A stretch of DNA of 64,000 bases from Buddleja alternifolia (GCA_019426215.1 CM033393.1:6482046-6546045), one strand, 5' to 3'. Counted from the stretch's first letter, positions 34,149-45,640 are shown. Numbers and translations are program-made. Notes: generated by a model not told the origin, from the letters alone.

Positions 34149-35020
34149 ATAATTGCATTGTTGGACCTCCGGCGAAGGTAGGGGGATGTGTTTTGTGACT
34201 GAGTGCCTGCGTGATGCCACGTTGCCGGCGAGTTTCAGCTAGAAGATCCACATGTTCCGGCGCACATAAGGTTGTCGGAACTTGTTCGCACAGTTGTTTT
34301 GATCGGATATCAACTGCACAACTATTATCAAATTACTTACGGAACTACAATTCTAATTATAAAAATATTATTAATACATTCTAACAAGTCGAACAAAAAT
34401 ATAAATTAGAATTAATCTTACTTTTTAAAATAAAAAGTAGTAAAAAACTTTAGTTCGAGTTCAATCTTTGAAAAGTTAAGCTCGTAAAGTTCAACTCAAT
34501 TAGTTAAAAATAATATATATATATATATATGTATCAAATTATCTGAATTTGACTCGTGTTCGAATTTATTAATTAAAACTCGTTCAGATTCAACACGAAT
34601 ATTAATGATCATATCAAGCTAAACACAACAATTGAAACTAGAGGGAAATTAACAATACCTCATTTGATTCCACTCGATTCACTTACAACAATTTACCTTT
34701 AAGGAGAATTCACTTAAAATGTATTATACGTGATTTTCACAAATATTTGAGTTAAAGAGAGAGATAAAAACGCACTTATAGAATGATTAGACTCAATTAT
34801 GGTCAAGGAACCATCGTGATTCCGCAACTTTGAGAGTGACATTTGGTTATCTTGTCAAGACCTTGACGTGGTGGAATTGAGATTGTCCATCTAATATAAT
34901 ATTTCCATACATGCATCGACGGAGCCCCAGGTGGAGGTGGTAGCCGCCGCCTCAACTTTTGAAAAGTAATTTTATGAGCATATAAATTTTTAATTTTTAA
35001 AATTTCACCATCCCTTAAAA
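34149..35020. other. Spacer, no gene recognised
   Basis: AT-rich sequence with a short GC-richer patch at 34165-34300. I see no supported frame or repeat boundary. Confidence 0.4.
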
Positions 35021-35120
35021 CCTAAAAAATTCAAGTTTTATTTGTCTCCCCAAAATTAAAATTTTGGTTACGTAAGTGATCACCATATACTGCACAAATA
35101 TACGTTGGCGGCTCTGAGCC
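35021..35120 (-). repeat. Dispersed repeat fragment (inverted copy of 1-100)
   Basis: Ends GGCGGCTCTGAGCC and matches the window start in inverted orientation. The adjoining sequence to the left (34920-35020, with GGAGCCCCAGGTGGAGGTGG) may belong to the same element. Confidence 0.6.
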
Positions 35121-35202
35121 GAAAGTTGTCACAATTTCCAATGCAATCGGACAACAACCGCCCAACTCCGGCAGCGATTGGAAAGCATGCGCAAAACTCT
35201 CA

Positions 35203-35603
35203 CACTACAAGAAAATTGAGTATTAGCAATGAAAATATATGCTATGGCTTAAAATCATGATTTATTGCGGTCTAAGCTCACGGCTAACTTAGTCGTGGTA
35301 GATGTTTTATATAGCCACACTAAAGTTAGCCATGGTAAAAAAGAAGGTTAGTTATTTTAAGCTCTAACTAGCTATGGTGGAAGAAATGTTAACCTAATAT
35401 TTTTTTACAATGGCTAAAAGTCATGATTTTTACAATTAATAAAACATTGACCATGACTATAAACCATGGTAAATATTTTGGCCATACTTACAAATACCAC
35501 GGCCAAAGCCGTCGTGAAGCCGTGATCAATTGATTTTAACCATGGCAAAAAGACTTTTCACCATGGTATATTAATATGGACAATAATTATTTTTTTTGTA
35601 GTG
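35203..35603. mobile_element. CACTA transposon 3, 401-bp non-autonomous
   Basis: The ends are CACTACAAGAAAATTG and, inverted, CACTACAAAAAAAAT. The 3-bp duplication TCA stands at 35200-35202 and 35604-35606. The subterminal motif differs from CACTA 1 and 2: AGCCATGGT and ACCATGG repeat in both orientations. It is therefore a separate family and would depend on another transposase. Confidence 0.88.
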
Positions 35604-35606
35604 TCA

Positions 35607-35870
35607 ATTTTATCAGAATGCACCCGGGTAGTCTATTTTGGCTCTATTTGTTTATTCGATATAATATTTCCGTCTATAATCACTAGAGAGTGGCTTACCC
35701 AGTAAACCACACAAGAACCAATAAAAACATAATATATTCTAGGTAATTTTTATGGATAAAGGGAGGAAGTACTCCACTTAAAAATGGTAGTACTTCTTAC
35801 GTAGGAGTAGTTCTTGTCTTTTACTTTCGTACAAAAGCACCTGTGCCGATTTCGACTTTAGACGATCTAT
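35607..35870. other. Spacer before Tat element 2
   Basis: No gene seen. The sequence joins, across the GACAT target site of Tat element 2, to 53677 onward. Confidence 0.5.
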
Positions 35871-35875
35871 GACAT

Positions 35876-36491
35876 TGATATACCTAAAATATTATTAGAT
35901 TTAATAGTTATTAGCTCGTATTCCTTGAAATATATAGGGTCGTATAATTGATATACTACCTCGAATACGAGGAAACGAGATGGGTTTCACACCCGGTCCC
36001 TATAACCATGGTATTTACATTACACTCCAAGATCCCCGTGTTTTTATAATTCGGGTAGGGTCGGTTCATGGCCCGACCCGATGGGCATCGAATCTGTGCC
36101 ATCCATCAGACACACGTGTAGGGAATCCGTAGGCAAGACGTCTTGTCAATCATTCGCCCTACAGTACCGAATGGAAACTCTATAAATACAGTCATTTATG
36201 AAGAATTGGCGACCGAGAGTTTGAGCAATAAATACTACGAATCATTCTTCGTGTAGCTCGAATAATTGGAGACTCGAGAGTACGAACCTAGAATACAAAT
36301 ACGAGAGATCGTCATAATACGAATCATATCTATTCTAACAACATGTTTGAACTACGTTTAGACTTGATCCTGAAAGGGTACGTAGGCAGCTCAACATCTG
36401 AGTGCAGTCTATATTATTGAGAACGTGACTTTCGTGCATATTATCGATCCTCTTGATTGAAATAGTAGGGGGTAGGATCCGTGCTAGATCA
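35876..36491 (+). repeat. 5' LTR of Tat element 2
   Basis: Starts TGATATACC, ends GTGCTAGATCA, with a TATA box (TATAAATA) at 36181-36188. The 3' LTR is at 53057. Confidence 0.95.
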
Positions 36492-36493
36492 GT

Positions 36494-36512
36494 TTGGCGC
36501 CGTCTGTGGGAA
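36494..36512 (+). other. Primer-binding site of Tat element 2
   Basis: TTGGCGCCGTCTGTGGGAA starts two bases inside the LTR edge and is identical to that of Tat element 1. Confidence 0.75.
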
Positions 36513-36533
36513 ACTACTTGAGAGTCGCTGGAA

Positions 36534-37598
36534 TTGGCATCAGTGATGGAGGGTGGAGGTCAGAAGGATAAGCGAGTTCGCATTGAGGATTCTGTGTCTT
36601 CTGCGCCTGACAGAAGCGGTGGTGACCGAGGTGATGAGAAGATGTTAGTAACAAAAGGAGAGTTGGAGAAGATGGTTCAGCAGAAGGTGGATGAAGTTCT
36701 GAGTCGTTTGATGGCGTCGGGGCCGGTAACTCCGAGCATACCTAAGACTCCGGGGGCTCCCCTGGCGCCTAGGAAGCTGTTCCCTGAAGATGAAGGTTTG
36801 AGTCCGGAGCGTAGGAAGAGGGTCGAGCAAGGAGCACAGTCCGATGAGGAGGTCAACAGCGGGGCTAGTGCGCGTGGGAAGGTTCGACGGGAAAGCAGCC
36901 CTTGCAGGAGGAGAGGGAGCAGCCAGCCTTGTCAAGGGCAGAAATTGATGATATTTATGAAAAGCTTGGTAGTGCGAGTTGTAGACCGGAGGTGTCTCGT
37001 TCGAATAATAGGCCGATGTCTGCACTGATGGCTAGAAACTCGCCATTTTGTGAAAGTATAATGTTTGAAGAACCCCCGAGTTCATTCAAAGCTACTCTTT
37101 TGCCTACATATGATGGGACGGGTGCTCCAGGGCCACATTTAACTACTTTTGAACTGCTGATGTCGTTGTATCATCAGTCGAATGCCTTAAATGCACGGGT
37201 TTTTGTGACGACTTTGGTCGGACGGGCTCAAGACTGGTTCACTAGTCAGCAGCCCGGTTCGATAATGTCCTACGAACAGCTCATTAAGAGGTTTGAAAAT
37301 CATTTTGCCGCCAACAAGAAGGCCAGGAAGTCCGTGTCGTCCATGATGGGGTTCAAGCAGGGTCCGGGCGAGAGTCTGAGGGATTTTGTTCATAGGTTTA
37401 ATCAGGAAGTTTTAGAAATACCTGAATTAACTCATGATCTTGTGGTAACATTTCTTTTGTTGGCTTTGAAAAAAGGTACTTTAGCCTCTGCCCTTGCTCA
37501 TCGTGCACCTAAAGATCAAGAAGAGCTGATGCAACTGGAAGAGCAATGCATCAACGAGGAGGAAATGAACCTATCAAAAGATTTCGAGGCTTGCAAGC
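36534..37598 (+). pseudogene. Gag of Tat element 2, 5' part (split by nested element)
   Basis: The likely start is ATG 36534 or the in-frame ATG at 36546. The N-terminal 120 residues are charged. A frameshift between about 36880 and 36905 leads into the frame with the Retrotrans_gag block: PGPHLTTFELLMSLYHQ, LVGRAQDWFTSQQPG, LIKRFENHF and GFKQGPGESLRDFVHRF. The frame stops at the insertion point of the nested element. Joined across the 5-bp duplication it continues correctly at 44960, so the insertion hit an open gag. Confidence 0.85.
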
Positions 37599-39062
37599 TG
37601 ATAAGTTCACATTTTACAACATTTTAAGCCACATTTTAATATGATTTGATCGTTACTTTGATCACTTTTTATCCCTCATAATGCTTTGATTGGTATAGAT
37701 TTTGTTTTGTAGAATACAAGTTGATTTACGCTTGAAAGACGAGAAAGGAGATCCAAATTCAGCTTGAAATTGAAGAAAGAAACAAAATGAGATAGTTGAT
37801 GAAAGATTTTACATAATGCTCATATAGAAATGCGATTTTCGTCCCTTTGCCAGCCGAATCAGACTAAGGTTTCTTCTTCACTATTATAGACCGTTGTCTT
37901 AGCTTCGCGTAGCAATTTGAATCACCTCAATCCGACATTGATAGAGAAAGTTATGCATACTTTACCAAAACTGTACGGAGCAGCAGGGGAACGCCGCGAC
38001 GTTCATCACCAACGCCGCGGCGTTCGGAGGCAGAATGTTGATCACCGCGGCGTTCAAAGCAGCGGACTTGGCCTATAAATAGACCATCAGGTCATTTGGA
38101 CGAAAGGGATGCCCTAAACACACCCTAGACTCCTTACATATCAGCCACCACCCAAGGAAGCTTGAAGAGGATCATCACCCTCATCCTCATCATCCTAATC
38201 ATCATCAATTTCATCATCAAAGCTTGGATTCACACTTTGTAATAGGGAGTAATTCAACTCTTTCTCTTTGATTAGTTATCAACTATGTCTTATAGAATTG
38301 TTGAATCATTTGTTATTGTAAGTATGAGCTAAGCATCTTTGTGGTTGGGTTATGTGAATACTTTGTGATGTTTTGTGTTTAATAAATGATTAATTTCCGG
38401 ATTTATTACATTCTTGTTACATGTTTGATTTTATGCTTAATGCTTGCATATGCTTGATCACCATGTGTTTGATAAAATGCTTTGTCTTGAGACCGAGAGG
38501 AGATAGATAAAGGGAGATTGAAAATCAAACATCATAACGTAACAATTGACTAGAGATAGAATCGATTGCGTTGTGTGGCTTTTTGTGATAAGATGACCCG
38601 ATTGAATGTAGGATCTTCGTAAACAAGGAATTCCTTCGAACCTAAATGCATGTTAGTTAATTCAATCTTCACTGTAGAGATATAGGAAGTTGTTAACTAG
38701 TATATGCTTGTTATTTCAAGAGATTGAATAATAAATACATTAGGGGGTTTCGCCATAACAAGAGCGTTCTAAAAATCCGGATAATTGAGAGTTCATGAAC
38801 ATAGAATAGAACATAGTAGGATCATAACCCAATCACCTCTTCCCATTTGATTTATTACCTTGATAATCATTTTAGTTATCTTTAGTTATTTTCATAGTAT
38901 AAACACCTATCATCTTATAAATTGATTTAGCTTAGAAATAGGTAATATAGCAATTACGAGCATTGAATCCAATTGTCCCTGTGGAGACGATACACCCCGG
39001 GCTAAATATTCGACTTTATTACTTTGCACGACCTAGTATACTTGCTAGGATTTCGCGTGTCA
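37599..39062 (+). repeat. 5' LTR of the Athila-like element
   Basis: A TATA box (TATAAATA) at 38074-38081 lies just after a cluster of CCGCGG palindromes (ACGCCGCGGCGTTC type, 37990-38060). The 3' LTR has one more copy of the palindromic unit, which accounts for the 22-bp length difference. Confidence 0.93.
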
Positions 39063-39068
39063 AGTTTT

Positions 39069-39087
39069 TGGCGCCGTTTCCGGGGAC
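39069..39087 (+). other. Primer-binding site (tRNA-Asp type) of the Athila-like element
   Basis: TGGCGCCGTTTCCGGGGAC follows the LTR after six bases. It is close to the complement of the 3' end of plant tRNA-Asp, a common primer for Athila-type elements, with one mismatch from the usual form. Confidence 0.75.
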
Positions 39088-39224
39088 AATTGCGTTATTT
39101 AATATTGTAATTCACTTATCTATTCTAAGACTAAGTTGCTGTTTTTACATTTTGGTTTGCTATCTCTACGTTTGAAATTTTGCTCTTTTGATTCTATTGT
39201 TAGGTTGATCTCTTTGAGTAGTGC

Positions 39225-41006
39225 ATGACCCGCACATCTCAAAGAGACCTTGAAGATTTTGATCCGGAGATCGAGCGAACTTTCAATAGAAAAAGACGAG
39301 CACAAAAACAAAACGAGAATCAATTTGAGGCAGTGGAAGGGAACAATCCCGTCAATCTAGAGGACCCGAGAATTCAAGCCTTGATTCAAGCCGCTGTTGC
39401 TGCCACCTTAGCACAAAGACAAGAACAAGCTCCCCGTCCTTTACGTGATTATATGCAACCCACTGTTCATGGAGCCGCTGGTGCTATTGTACTACCCACG
39501 GTAGAAGCAAACAATTTCACAATCTCACCGGCTATTCTTCAACTCATTTCCAATGAACAATATCGGGGTACTGCGGATGAGTCGCCACATGCTCACATCA
39601 CCAAGTTCCTTAGCTATTTGAGCACATTTCGACAAAATGGAGTGACCGATGATGCTATTAGAATGAGACTCTTCCCGTTCTCATTGAGGGATAAAGCAAG
39701 AGCTTGGCTTGACAAATTGCCAACGGCATCCATTCATACTTGGGACCAGTTGGTGGAGAATTTTTTGAGTAAGTATTTTCCACTGGGGAAAACAGCCGCT
39801 ATCAAAGTTGAGATACAAGGTTTTCGACAAATTGAGGGAGAGTCACTCTATGAAGCACTTGAAAGATTCAAGGAACTTCTCCGAAAATGCCCTCACCATG
39901 GTTTTGCGATTTGGACTCAAGTGACCATCTTTTATCAAGGCCTTGGACCCGGCCTTCGCACTCATGTTAACGCAGCTGCGGGTGGTTCACTCATGAATTT
40001 ACCACCACAAGCGGCTTGGGAAATGATCGATAGAATGTCGGAAAACAACTACCAATGGCCTACCGAGAGAGTAATACTTCCAAAGAAGGCGAGTGGAGTT
40101 TATGAAGTGGAAACTTCCACTTCACTAGCTAATCAGGTAGAACTTTTGCACAAGAAATTGGATGCAATGAATTTCTCGATAAACCAAGTGAAAACGTTGT
40201 GTGACAACTGTGGTGGAAATCATCACCTTACGGAGTGTCAACATGGCAGTCAATCTTATCAATCCGAATGTGTTGAAGATGCAAATTATGTGCAAAATTC
40301 GAATAGGACACAAAACGACCCATTTTCAGAAAAATATAACCCGGGGTGGAGAAATCACCCGAACTTCTCATGGAGTAACAACAACAATGTGGTGAAGCAA
40401 CCTCCTGGGTTTCAAACACACGGTGATAGACCGCCATTTCAATACCAAGGGGGTTTTCAACCCAACACATTTCACAAACAAGGAGGTTACCAACCACAGG
40501 AAAAGAAACAGAGTTTTGAAGAATTGATGCTCCAATATGTAACGAAAACTGATGAATATATGAGGAGAAATGATGAACGGTGTCACAACCTTGAAATTAA
40601 TGTGAGCAACATACAAACTCAATTGGGACAATTGGCTAGTCAACTTTCAGGTAGAACACCAGGATCACTACCTAACGACACTGAGAAAAACCCGAAAGAA
40701 CAGGTTCAGGCCATCGCATTGAGAAGTGGTAAAAATGTTGGTGCTGAAAATCTCCAAAAATCCGACTTGAACCGCGGCACTGCGCCGCGGTCTGACATTC
40801 CAGTGTCCAATTTTTCAGAAGAGGACCGCGGCACTGAACCGCGGCATACCATCTCGGACAAGCAGTTTTCTGAACAAGACCGCGGCATAACTCCGAACCG
40901 CGGCCCAATGTCATGGCACAGTCACCTGTTTTGGAAAACGGCGAATCTGCTTCCCGCACCGCTCCTGAACCTGTACAGCCACGACCACCTTTTCCTTTGG
41001 CACTAA
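39225..41006 (+). CDS. Athila-type gag
   Basis: An open frame of 593 codons starts MTRTSQRDLEDFDPEIERTF. Residues about 95-270 form the Retrotrans_gag domain (FLSYLSTFRQNGVTDDAIRM, LRDKARAWLDKLPTASIHTW, KYFPLGKTAAIK, QIEGESLYEALERFKELLRK). A zinc-knuckle-like CDNCGGNHHLTEC stands at about residue 326. Residues about 512-565 are a repetitive linker with RGTAPR, RGTEPRH and RGITPNRG units, encoded by CCGCGG-rich repeats. Near 40900 the family-like sequence passes to another frame (40913-41767), so the last 35 codons here are out of frame. No stop interrupts the main domain. Confidence 0.88.
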   Translation: MTRTSQRDLEDFDPEIERTFNRKRRAQKQNENQFEAVEGNNPVNLEDPRIQALIQAAVAATLAQRQEQAPRPLRDYMQPTVHGAAGAIVLPTVEANNFTISPAILQLISNEQYRGTADESPHAHITKFLSYLSTFRQNGVTDDAIRMRLFPFSLRDKARAWLDKLPTASIHTWDQLVENFLSKYFPLGKTAAIKVEIQGFRQIEGESLYEALERFKELLRKCPHHGFAIWTQVTIFYQGLGPGLRTHVNAAAGGSLMNLPPQAAWEMIDRMSENNYQWPTERVILPKKASGVYEVETSTSLANQVELLHKKLDAMNFSINQVKTLCDNCGGNHHLTECQHGSQSYQSECVEDANYVQNSNRTQNDPFSEKYNPGWRNHPNFSWSNNNNVVKQPPGFQTHGDRPPFQYQGGFQPNTFHKQGGYQPQEKKQSFEELMLQYVTKTDEYMRRNDERCHNLEINVSNIQTQLGQLASQLSGRTPGSLPNDTEKNPKEQVQAIALRSGKNVGAENLQKSDLNRGTAPRSDIPVSNFSEEDRGTEPRHTISDKQFSEQDRGITPNRGPMSWHSHLFWKTANLLPAPLLNLYSHDHLFLWH

Positions 41007-41767
41007 AAAGGGGAAAACTTGATGCTCAATTTCTCAAATTTATAGAAATGTTTAAACAATTGTGCATTAACATTCCTTTTGCAGATGCTATTCTCCAAAT
41101 ACCAAGCTATGCTAAATTTCTCAAGGAAATTCTTTCGAACAAACGCAAGCTTGTAGAACATGCAACCGTTGCACTCACCGAGGAATGTTCCGCGATACTT
41201 CAGAATAAACTTCCCCCTAAGCTTAAAGATCCAGGGAGTTTTACAATTCCTTGTCAAATTAGTTCTATCAATTTTCCTAAAGTTCTATGCGATTTGGGAG
41301 CGAGCATTAACTTACTTCCATTCTCACTTTTCAGGAAATTAGGATTTGGAGAGCCAAAGCCCACCACCATTTCACTCGAATTAGCTGACCGATCCATAAA
41401 GTATCCAAGAGGGATTATAGAGGATGTCCTCGTAAAAGTTGATAAGTTCATCTTCCCGGTGGATTTCATAGTCTTAGACATGGAGGAAGACGTGGAAATG
41501 CCTATCATACTAGGTCGACCTTTCCTAGCTACATCTGAAGCCATTATTGATGTCAAGCGTGGTAGGCTCACATTTTCGGTTGGGGAAGAAACGGTAAGCT
41601 TTAATGTTTTCAATGCCTTTAAACCGCCTTTCTCAACTAATGGTGTTTCTCAAGTTGATTCTATTAGAGGAGTTCAAAGATCGTTCAAGGAAAGTGTTTG
41701 CACGATGACTTGGTCAACAACACCCATGAAGGGGAATCCTGACCCTAACCCTAATGGTGTTGGTTAA
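40913..41767 (+). CDS. Athila-type aspartic protease region, no RT downstream
   Basis: In the frame shifted relative to gag, it begins around MAQSPVLENGES and includes PRPPFPLALKRGKLDAQFLK, the protease active site in CDLGASINLLPFSLFRKLG and MPIILGRPFLATSEAIID. The DLG triplet is usual in Athila-type proteases. A TAA ends the frame after NPNGVG at 41767. Normally RT would follow; here the next sequence is non-coding. The frame change from gag may be a mutation or a translational frameshift; the sequence alone does not decide this. Confidence 0.8.
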   Translation: MAQSPVLENGESASRTAPEPVQPRPPFPLALKRGKLDAQFLKFIEMFKQLCINIPFADAILQIPSYAKFLKEILSNKRKLVEHATVALTEECSAILQNKLPPKLKDPGSFTIPCQISSINFPKVLCDLGASINLLPFSLFRKLGFGEPKPTTISLELADRSIKYPRGIIEDVLVKVDKFIFPVDFIVLDMEEDVEMPIILGRPFLATSEAIIDVKRGRLTFSVGEETVSFNVFNAFKPPFSTNGVSQVDSIRGVQRSFKESVCTMTWSTTPMKGNPDPNPNGVG

Positions 41768-43468
41768 GAGCATAAAAGGAGTCGAGCTACCGACTTTAAA
41801 CAAGCGCTTCGTGGGAGGCAACCCACGTTTTAAATGCTTTCTTTCATTTCCATTATTTTTTTTTTGTTTCTTTTCTTTTAAGTGTTCTAAGTTGTTTTGA
41901 CGATGCTTTTTGTCTCTTCTTGTTTTTCTAACTTCACAGATGGCTAGGCTTTATTGTCAGATTCTTCGCCTTGTTGCTCTTTTGCTTTTTGGACATCACT
42001 TAGCTTCAAACATCAGGGACGTCTTTCCTTCCTTTACTTTACATTTGTATGTTTGCTCATTGGGGACAATGTGCTAGATTAGTTGAGGGTAGGGTAGACG
42101 TCCTAATTTTATTGTGATGTGGTGATATGGTGTAACTTGTACTCATTTGTTAAGTTTCATACTTGATTTGGGATGAAAAGAAAACTGTGATAGTCAATGA
42201 TTTTAAATTCATGTTTTGTTATACCTTTGCTTGGAGCATGATTCGTTTGACTGTCTCTACTTCATCTAAGATGAAATCCTTTGTTGTACTTTATATGTGA
42301 AAGCCTTTTTAGCGATGCTTATGTGAATTGTTGAGGATTTAAAGCATTAAAATTTAAATTTTGTCAACTTTGAAGTGTGTGTTGAGTGTGCGAAGTCATG
42401 AAATGATTTAGGCCATCTTTCATTTTCTTTAACCTTACAATTGGCCTTCACTATATTACATAATCTCTAGACCTTATTTTGAGTTGTATTGATAAGAATG
42501 GAGTGTGCTAAGCACACTAAAAACCACCATTCGTCTTTCTTTCGTAAGCCACACCAACCACCCTTTAGCCTAAAAGTAAAACAAAGTCTATTTCCTAATT
42601 GAGAGAGCAAAGAACTTCATATCATTTGATATTTATTTGGGTATACACTTTGTTTTGGGTATCGAAGCTCATTGATTAGTGGTTTAGAAGGTGTTGTTGT
42701 TCTTGCTTATGATAAAAAAAATTGGAGGTTTGAATTTTATGTGAAAAGAGGGGATGAAATAAAGAACTGAAAGTTGGTTAAATAGTCGAGAGATATATAA
42801 AAAAAAAAAGAAAAAAAATTGGGCTCTCGACTAGGCTATGAATTAGACTTCAATGTGAATTGATTGGATTTGGAATCATTACGCCCCCGGTATCAAAAGA
42901 AACAAGTTTGGGAGTTGTGAGCTTGAAAAGAAAAGAAAAAAAAGAAATTTAAAAGTGATAAGTGACAAGATGTAGAGATTTGTTCGGTTGATAAGTGAGT
43001 GTTTAGCTCAATGATATTGAGTTGTATGCTTTCTTAAGTTTAGTCACTTTATCCATATATTCCCGTCCAAGCCATTACCTAGCCTTACGTTACAAGCCAA
43101 AAAGACCCTTTGATCTTGACTTTCACATTTCATGCACACCGATAGGTTAACAAGTTTTGAAGTGTTTTAATATTTTTATTATCTAATGAGTTTGCATAAT
43201 CTTATTTAAAGTGTGCTCTTGGCATAAAAATGGATATGGAGTTCATGATTTTGAGATGGAATCGAAGATTGGAGGCTTTCAAATTGTTGAGTGTTCTAGG
43301 TAAAGTGTAACTTGTCATAATCATTTTCGAGGGTTTAATTCGTGTACGTACTTGATTATTGAGACATAAAACCTTTCAAGATCCCAAACTAAGTTGTAAA
43401 ATCTGAACTTATGAATACTTGTTCGCCATTTATTGATCGAGACGATCATAGCCTAGTTGGGGGGTAGT
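41768..43468 (+). other. Non-coding 3' region of the Athila-like element
   Basis: It opens with CAAGCGCTTCGTGGGAGGCA followed by ACCCACG, a motif usually found after pol in Athila-type elements. That places the missing pol just upstream. The rest is T-rich with no open frame longer than about 60 codons and no envelope-like frame. It ends with the purine tract before the 3' LTR. Confidence 0.65.
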
Positions 43469-44954
43469 TGATAAGTTCACATTTTACAGCATTTTAAGCC
43501 CCATTTTAATATGATTTGATCGTTACTTTGATCACTTTTTATCCCTCATAATGCTTTGATTGGTATAGATTTTGTTTTGTAGAATACAAGTTGATTTATG
43601 CATGAAAGACGAGAAAGGAGAACCAAATTGAGCTTGAAATTGAAGAAAGAAACAAAATGAGATAGTTCACGAAAGATTTTACATAATGCTCATATAGAAA
43701 TGCGATTTTCGTCCCTTTGCCAGCCGAATCAGACTAAGGTTTCTTCTTCACTATTATAGACCGTTGTCTTAGTTTCGCGTAGCAATTTGAATCACCTCAA
43801 TCCGACATTGATAGAGAAAGTTATGCATATTTTACCAAAACTGTACGGAGCAGCAGGGGAACGCCGCGACGTTCATCACCAACGCCGCGGCGTTCGGAGG
43901 CAGAATGTTGATCACCGCGGCATTCAACCATCAACGCCGCGGCGTTCAAAGCAGCTGACTTGGCCTATAAATAGACCATCAGGTCATTTGGACGAAAGGG
44001 ATGCCCTAAACACACCCTAGACTCCTTACATATCAGCCACCACCCAAGGAAGCTTGAAGAGGATCATCATCCTCATCCTCATCATCCCAATCATCATCAA
44101 TTTCATCATCAAAGCTTGGATTCACACTTTGTAATAGGGAGTAATTCAACTCTTTCTCTTTGATTAGTTATCAACTATGTCTTATAGAATTGTTGAATCA
44201 TTTGTTATTGTAAGTATGAGCTAAGCATCTTTGTGGTTGGGTTATGTGAATACTTTGTGATGTTTTGTGTTTAATGAATGATTAATTTCCGGATTTATTA
44301 CATTCTTGTTACATGTTTGATTTTATGCTTAATGCTTGCATATGCTTGATCACCATGTGTTTGATAAAATGCTTTGTCTTGAGACCGAGAGGAGATAGAT
44401 AAAGGGAGATCGAAAATCAAACATCATAACGTAACAATTGACTAGAGAGAGAATCGATTGCGTTGTGTGGCTTTTTTTGATAAGATGACCCGATTGAATG
44501 TAGGATCTTCGTAAACAAGGAATTCCTTCGAACCTAAATGCATGTTAGTTAATTCAATCTTCACTATAGAGATATAGGAAGTTGTTAACTAGTATATGCT
44601 TGTTATTTTAAGAGATTGAATAATAAATACATTAGGGGGTTTCGCCATAACAAGACCGTTCTAAAAATCCGGATAATTGAGAGTTCATGAACATACAATA
44701 GAACATAGTAGGATCATAACCCAATCACCGCTTCCCATTTGATTTATTACCTTGATAATCATTTTAGTTATCTTTAGTTATCTTCATAGTATAAACACCT
44801 ATCATTTTATAAATTGATTTAGCTTAGAAATAGGTAATATAGCAATTACGAGCATTGAATCCAATTGTCCCTGTGGAGACGATACACCCCGGGCTAAATA
44901 GTCCACTTTATTACTTTGCACGACCTAGTATACTTGCTAGGATTTCGCGTGTCA
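43469..44954 (+). repeat. 3' LTR of the Athila-like element
   Basis: Matches 37599-39062 at about 98%, with one extra 22-bp CCGCGG-containing unit at about 43920-43945. Confidence 0.93.
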
Positions 44955-44959
44955 CAAGC

Positions 44960-45640
44960 CCGTAAATGATCGAAGAGATCGAAAAGACAATAGCTATCGG
45001 CAAGAAAGGTCGAGGTCTGAAAAGAACCACGAACGACCCCCTCGATACTCAAAATACGAGCAGTACACCCCCTTGAAAGCATCAAGAGGAAGAGTGTTAT
45101 TGGCAGTGCAGCATATGAATGCAATTCGATGGCCTAAGCCAATGAAATCAAAATCCAGAGCAAATTCAGATAAGTATTGCCAGTTCACAAAGACAATGGC
45201 CACGATACTGAAGAATGTTATCAATTGAAAGATGAACTTAAACGTCTGATTAAAGATGGTGTTCTTAACGACTTTATTGATCGTACTCTTGCGGAAGTAA
45301 GAGCTCTGGAAGCCAATCGCACAAAAGAGATGCAACGATCGCGTAGTCGATCGCCCGATCGTTTCCGTTATAAAAAGGATGGAGACCGGTATGAACATCA
45401 AGTCCGGCACAGTCGCCCATATCACCGTCCCCAGGCTGATGAACATCGTCGAAGTGACAACTATCGACGCAATGATAAAAAGAGGGACAATGATAACAGT
45501 CGTCAGGGTGATCGACATAAAGAACATACTAATGTAGTCAGGGCGGAGATCCACACTATCGCTGGAGGACCAGCTGGAGGTGATTCGTCCAGTACGAGAA
45601 AAAGGCATAAGAGGGAAATGCGTGGCAATCACTATAGTCA
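44960..45640 (+). pseudogene. Gag of Tat element 2, 3' part (nucleocapsid)
   Basis: Continues gag after the nested element: a basic, Arg/Asp-rich stretch, then KYCQF, HKDNGHDTEECYQLKDELK and FIDRTLAEVRALEA. The zinc-finger-like motif is split by a one-base deletion near 45183, which changes the frame. Arg/Ser/Asp-rich sequence then leads into the protease without a stop. Confidence 0.82.

Larger units (their letters stand above)
37599..44954 (+). mobile_element. Athila-like LTR element with gag and protease only (TR-GAG-like)
   Basis: LTRs at 37599-39062 and 43469-44954 (1464 and 1486 bp) start TGATAAGTTCACATTTTACA and end TTTCGCGTGTCA. The duplication CAAGC is at 37594-37598 and 44955-44959. 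Between them are a tRNA-Asp-type primer-binding site, gag, and a protease domain. No RT, RNase H or integrase follows; instead about 1.7 kb of non-coding sequence leads to a purine-rich TTGGGGGGTAG before the 3' LTR. The element can only have moved with proteins from a relative. LTR divergence is about 27 substitutions plus one 22-bp indel, roughly 1.8%, so it is the youngest LTR element here. Confidence 0.93.

Noticed and set aside
41768..43468. Envelope-like gene of the Athila-like element
   Set aside because: No open frame of useful length on the plus strand and no signal or membrane segment.
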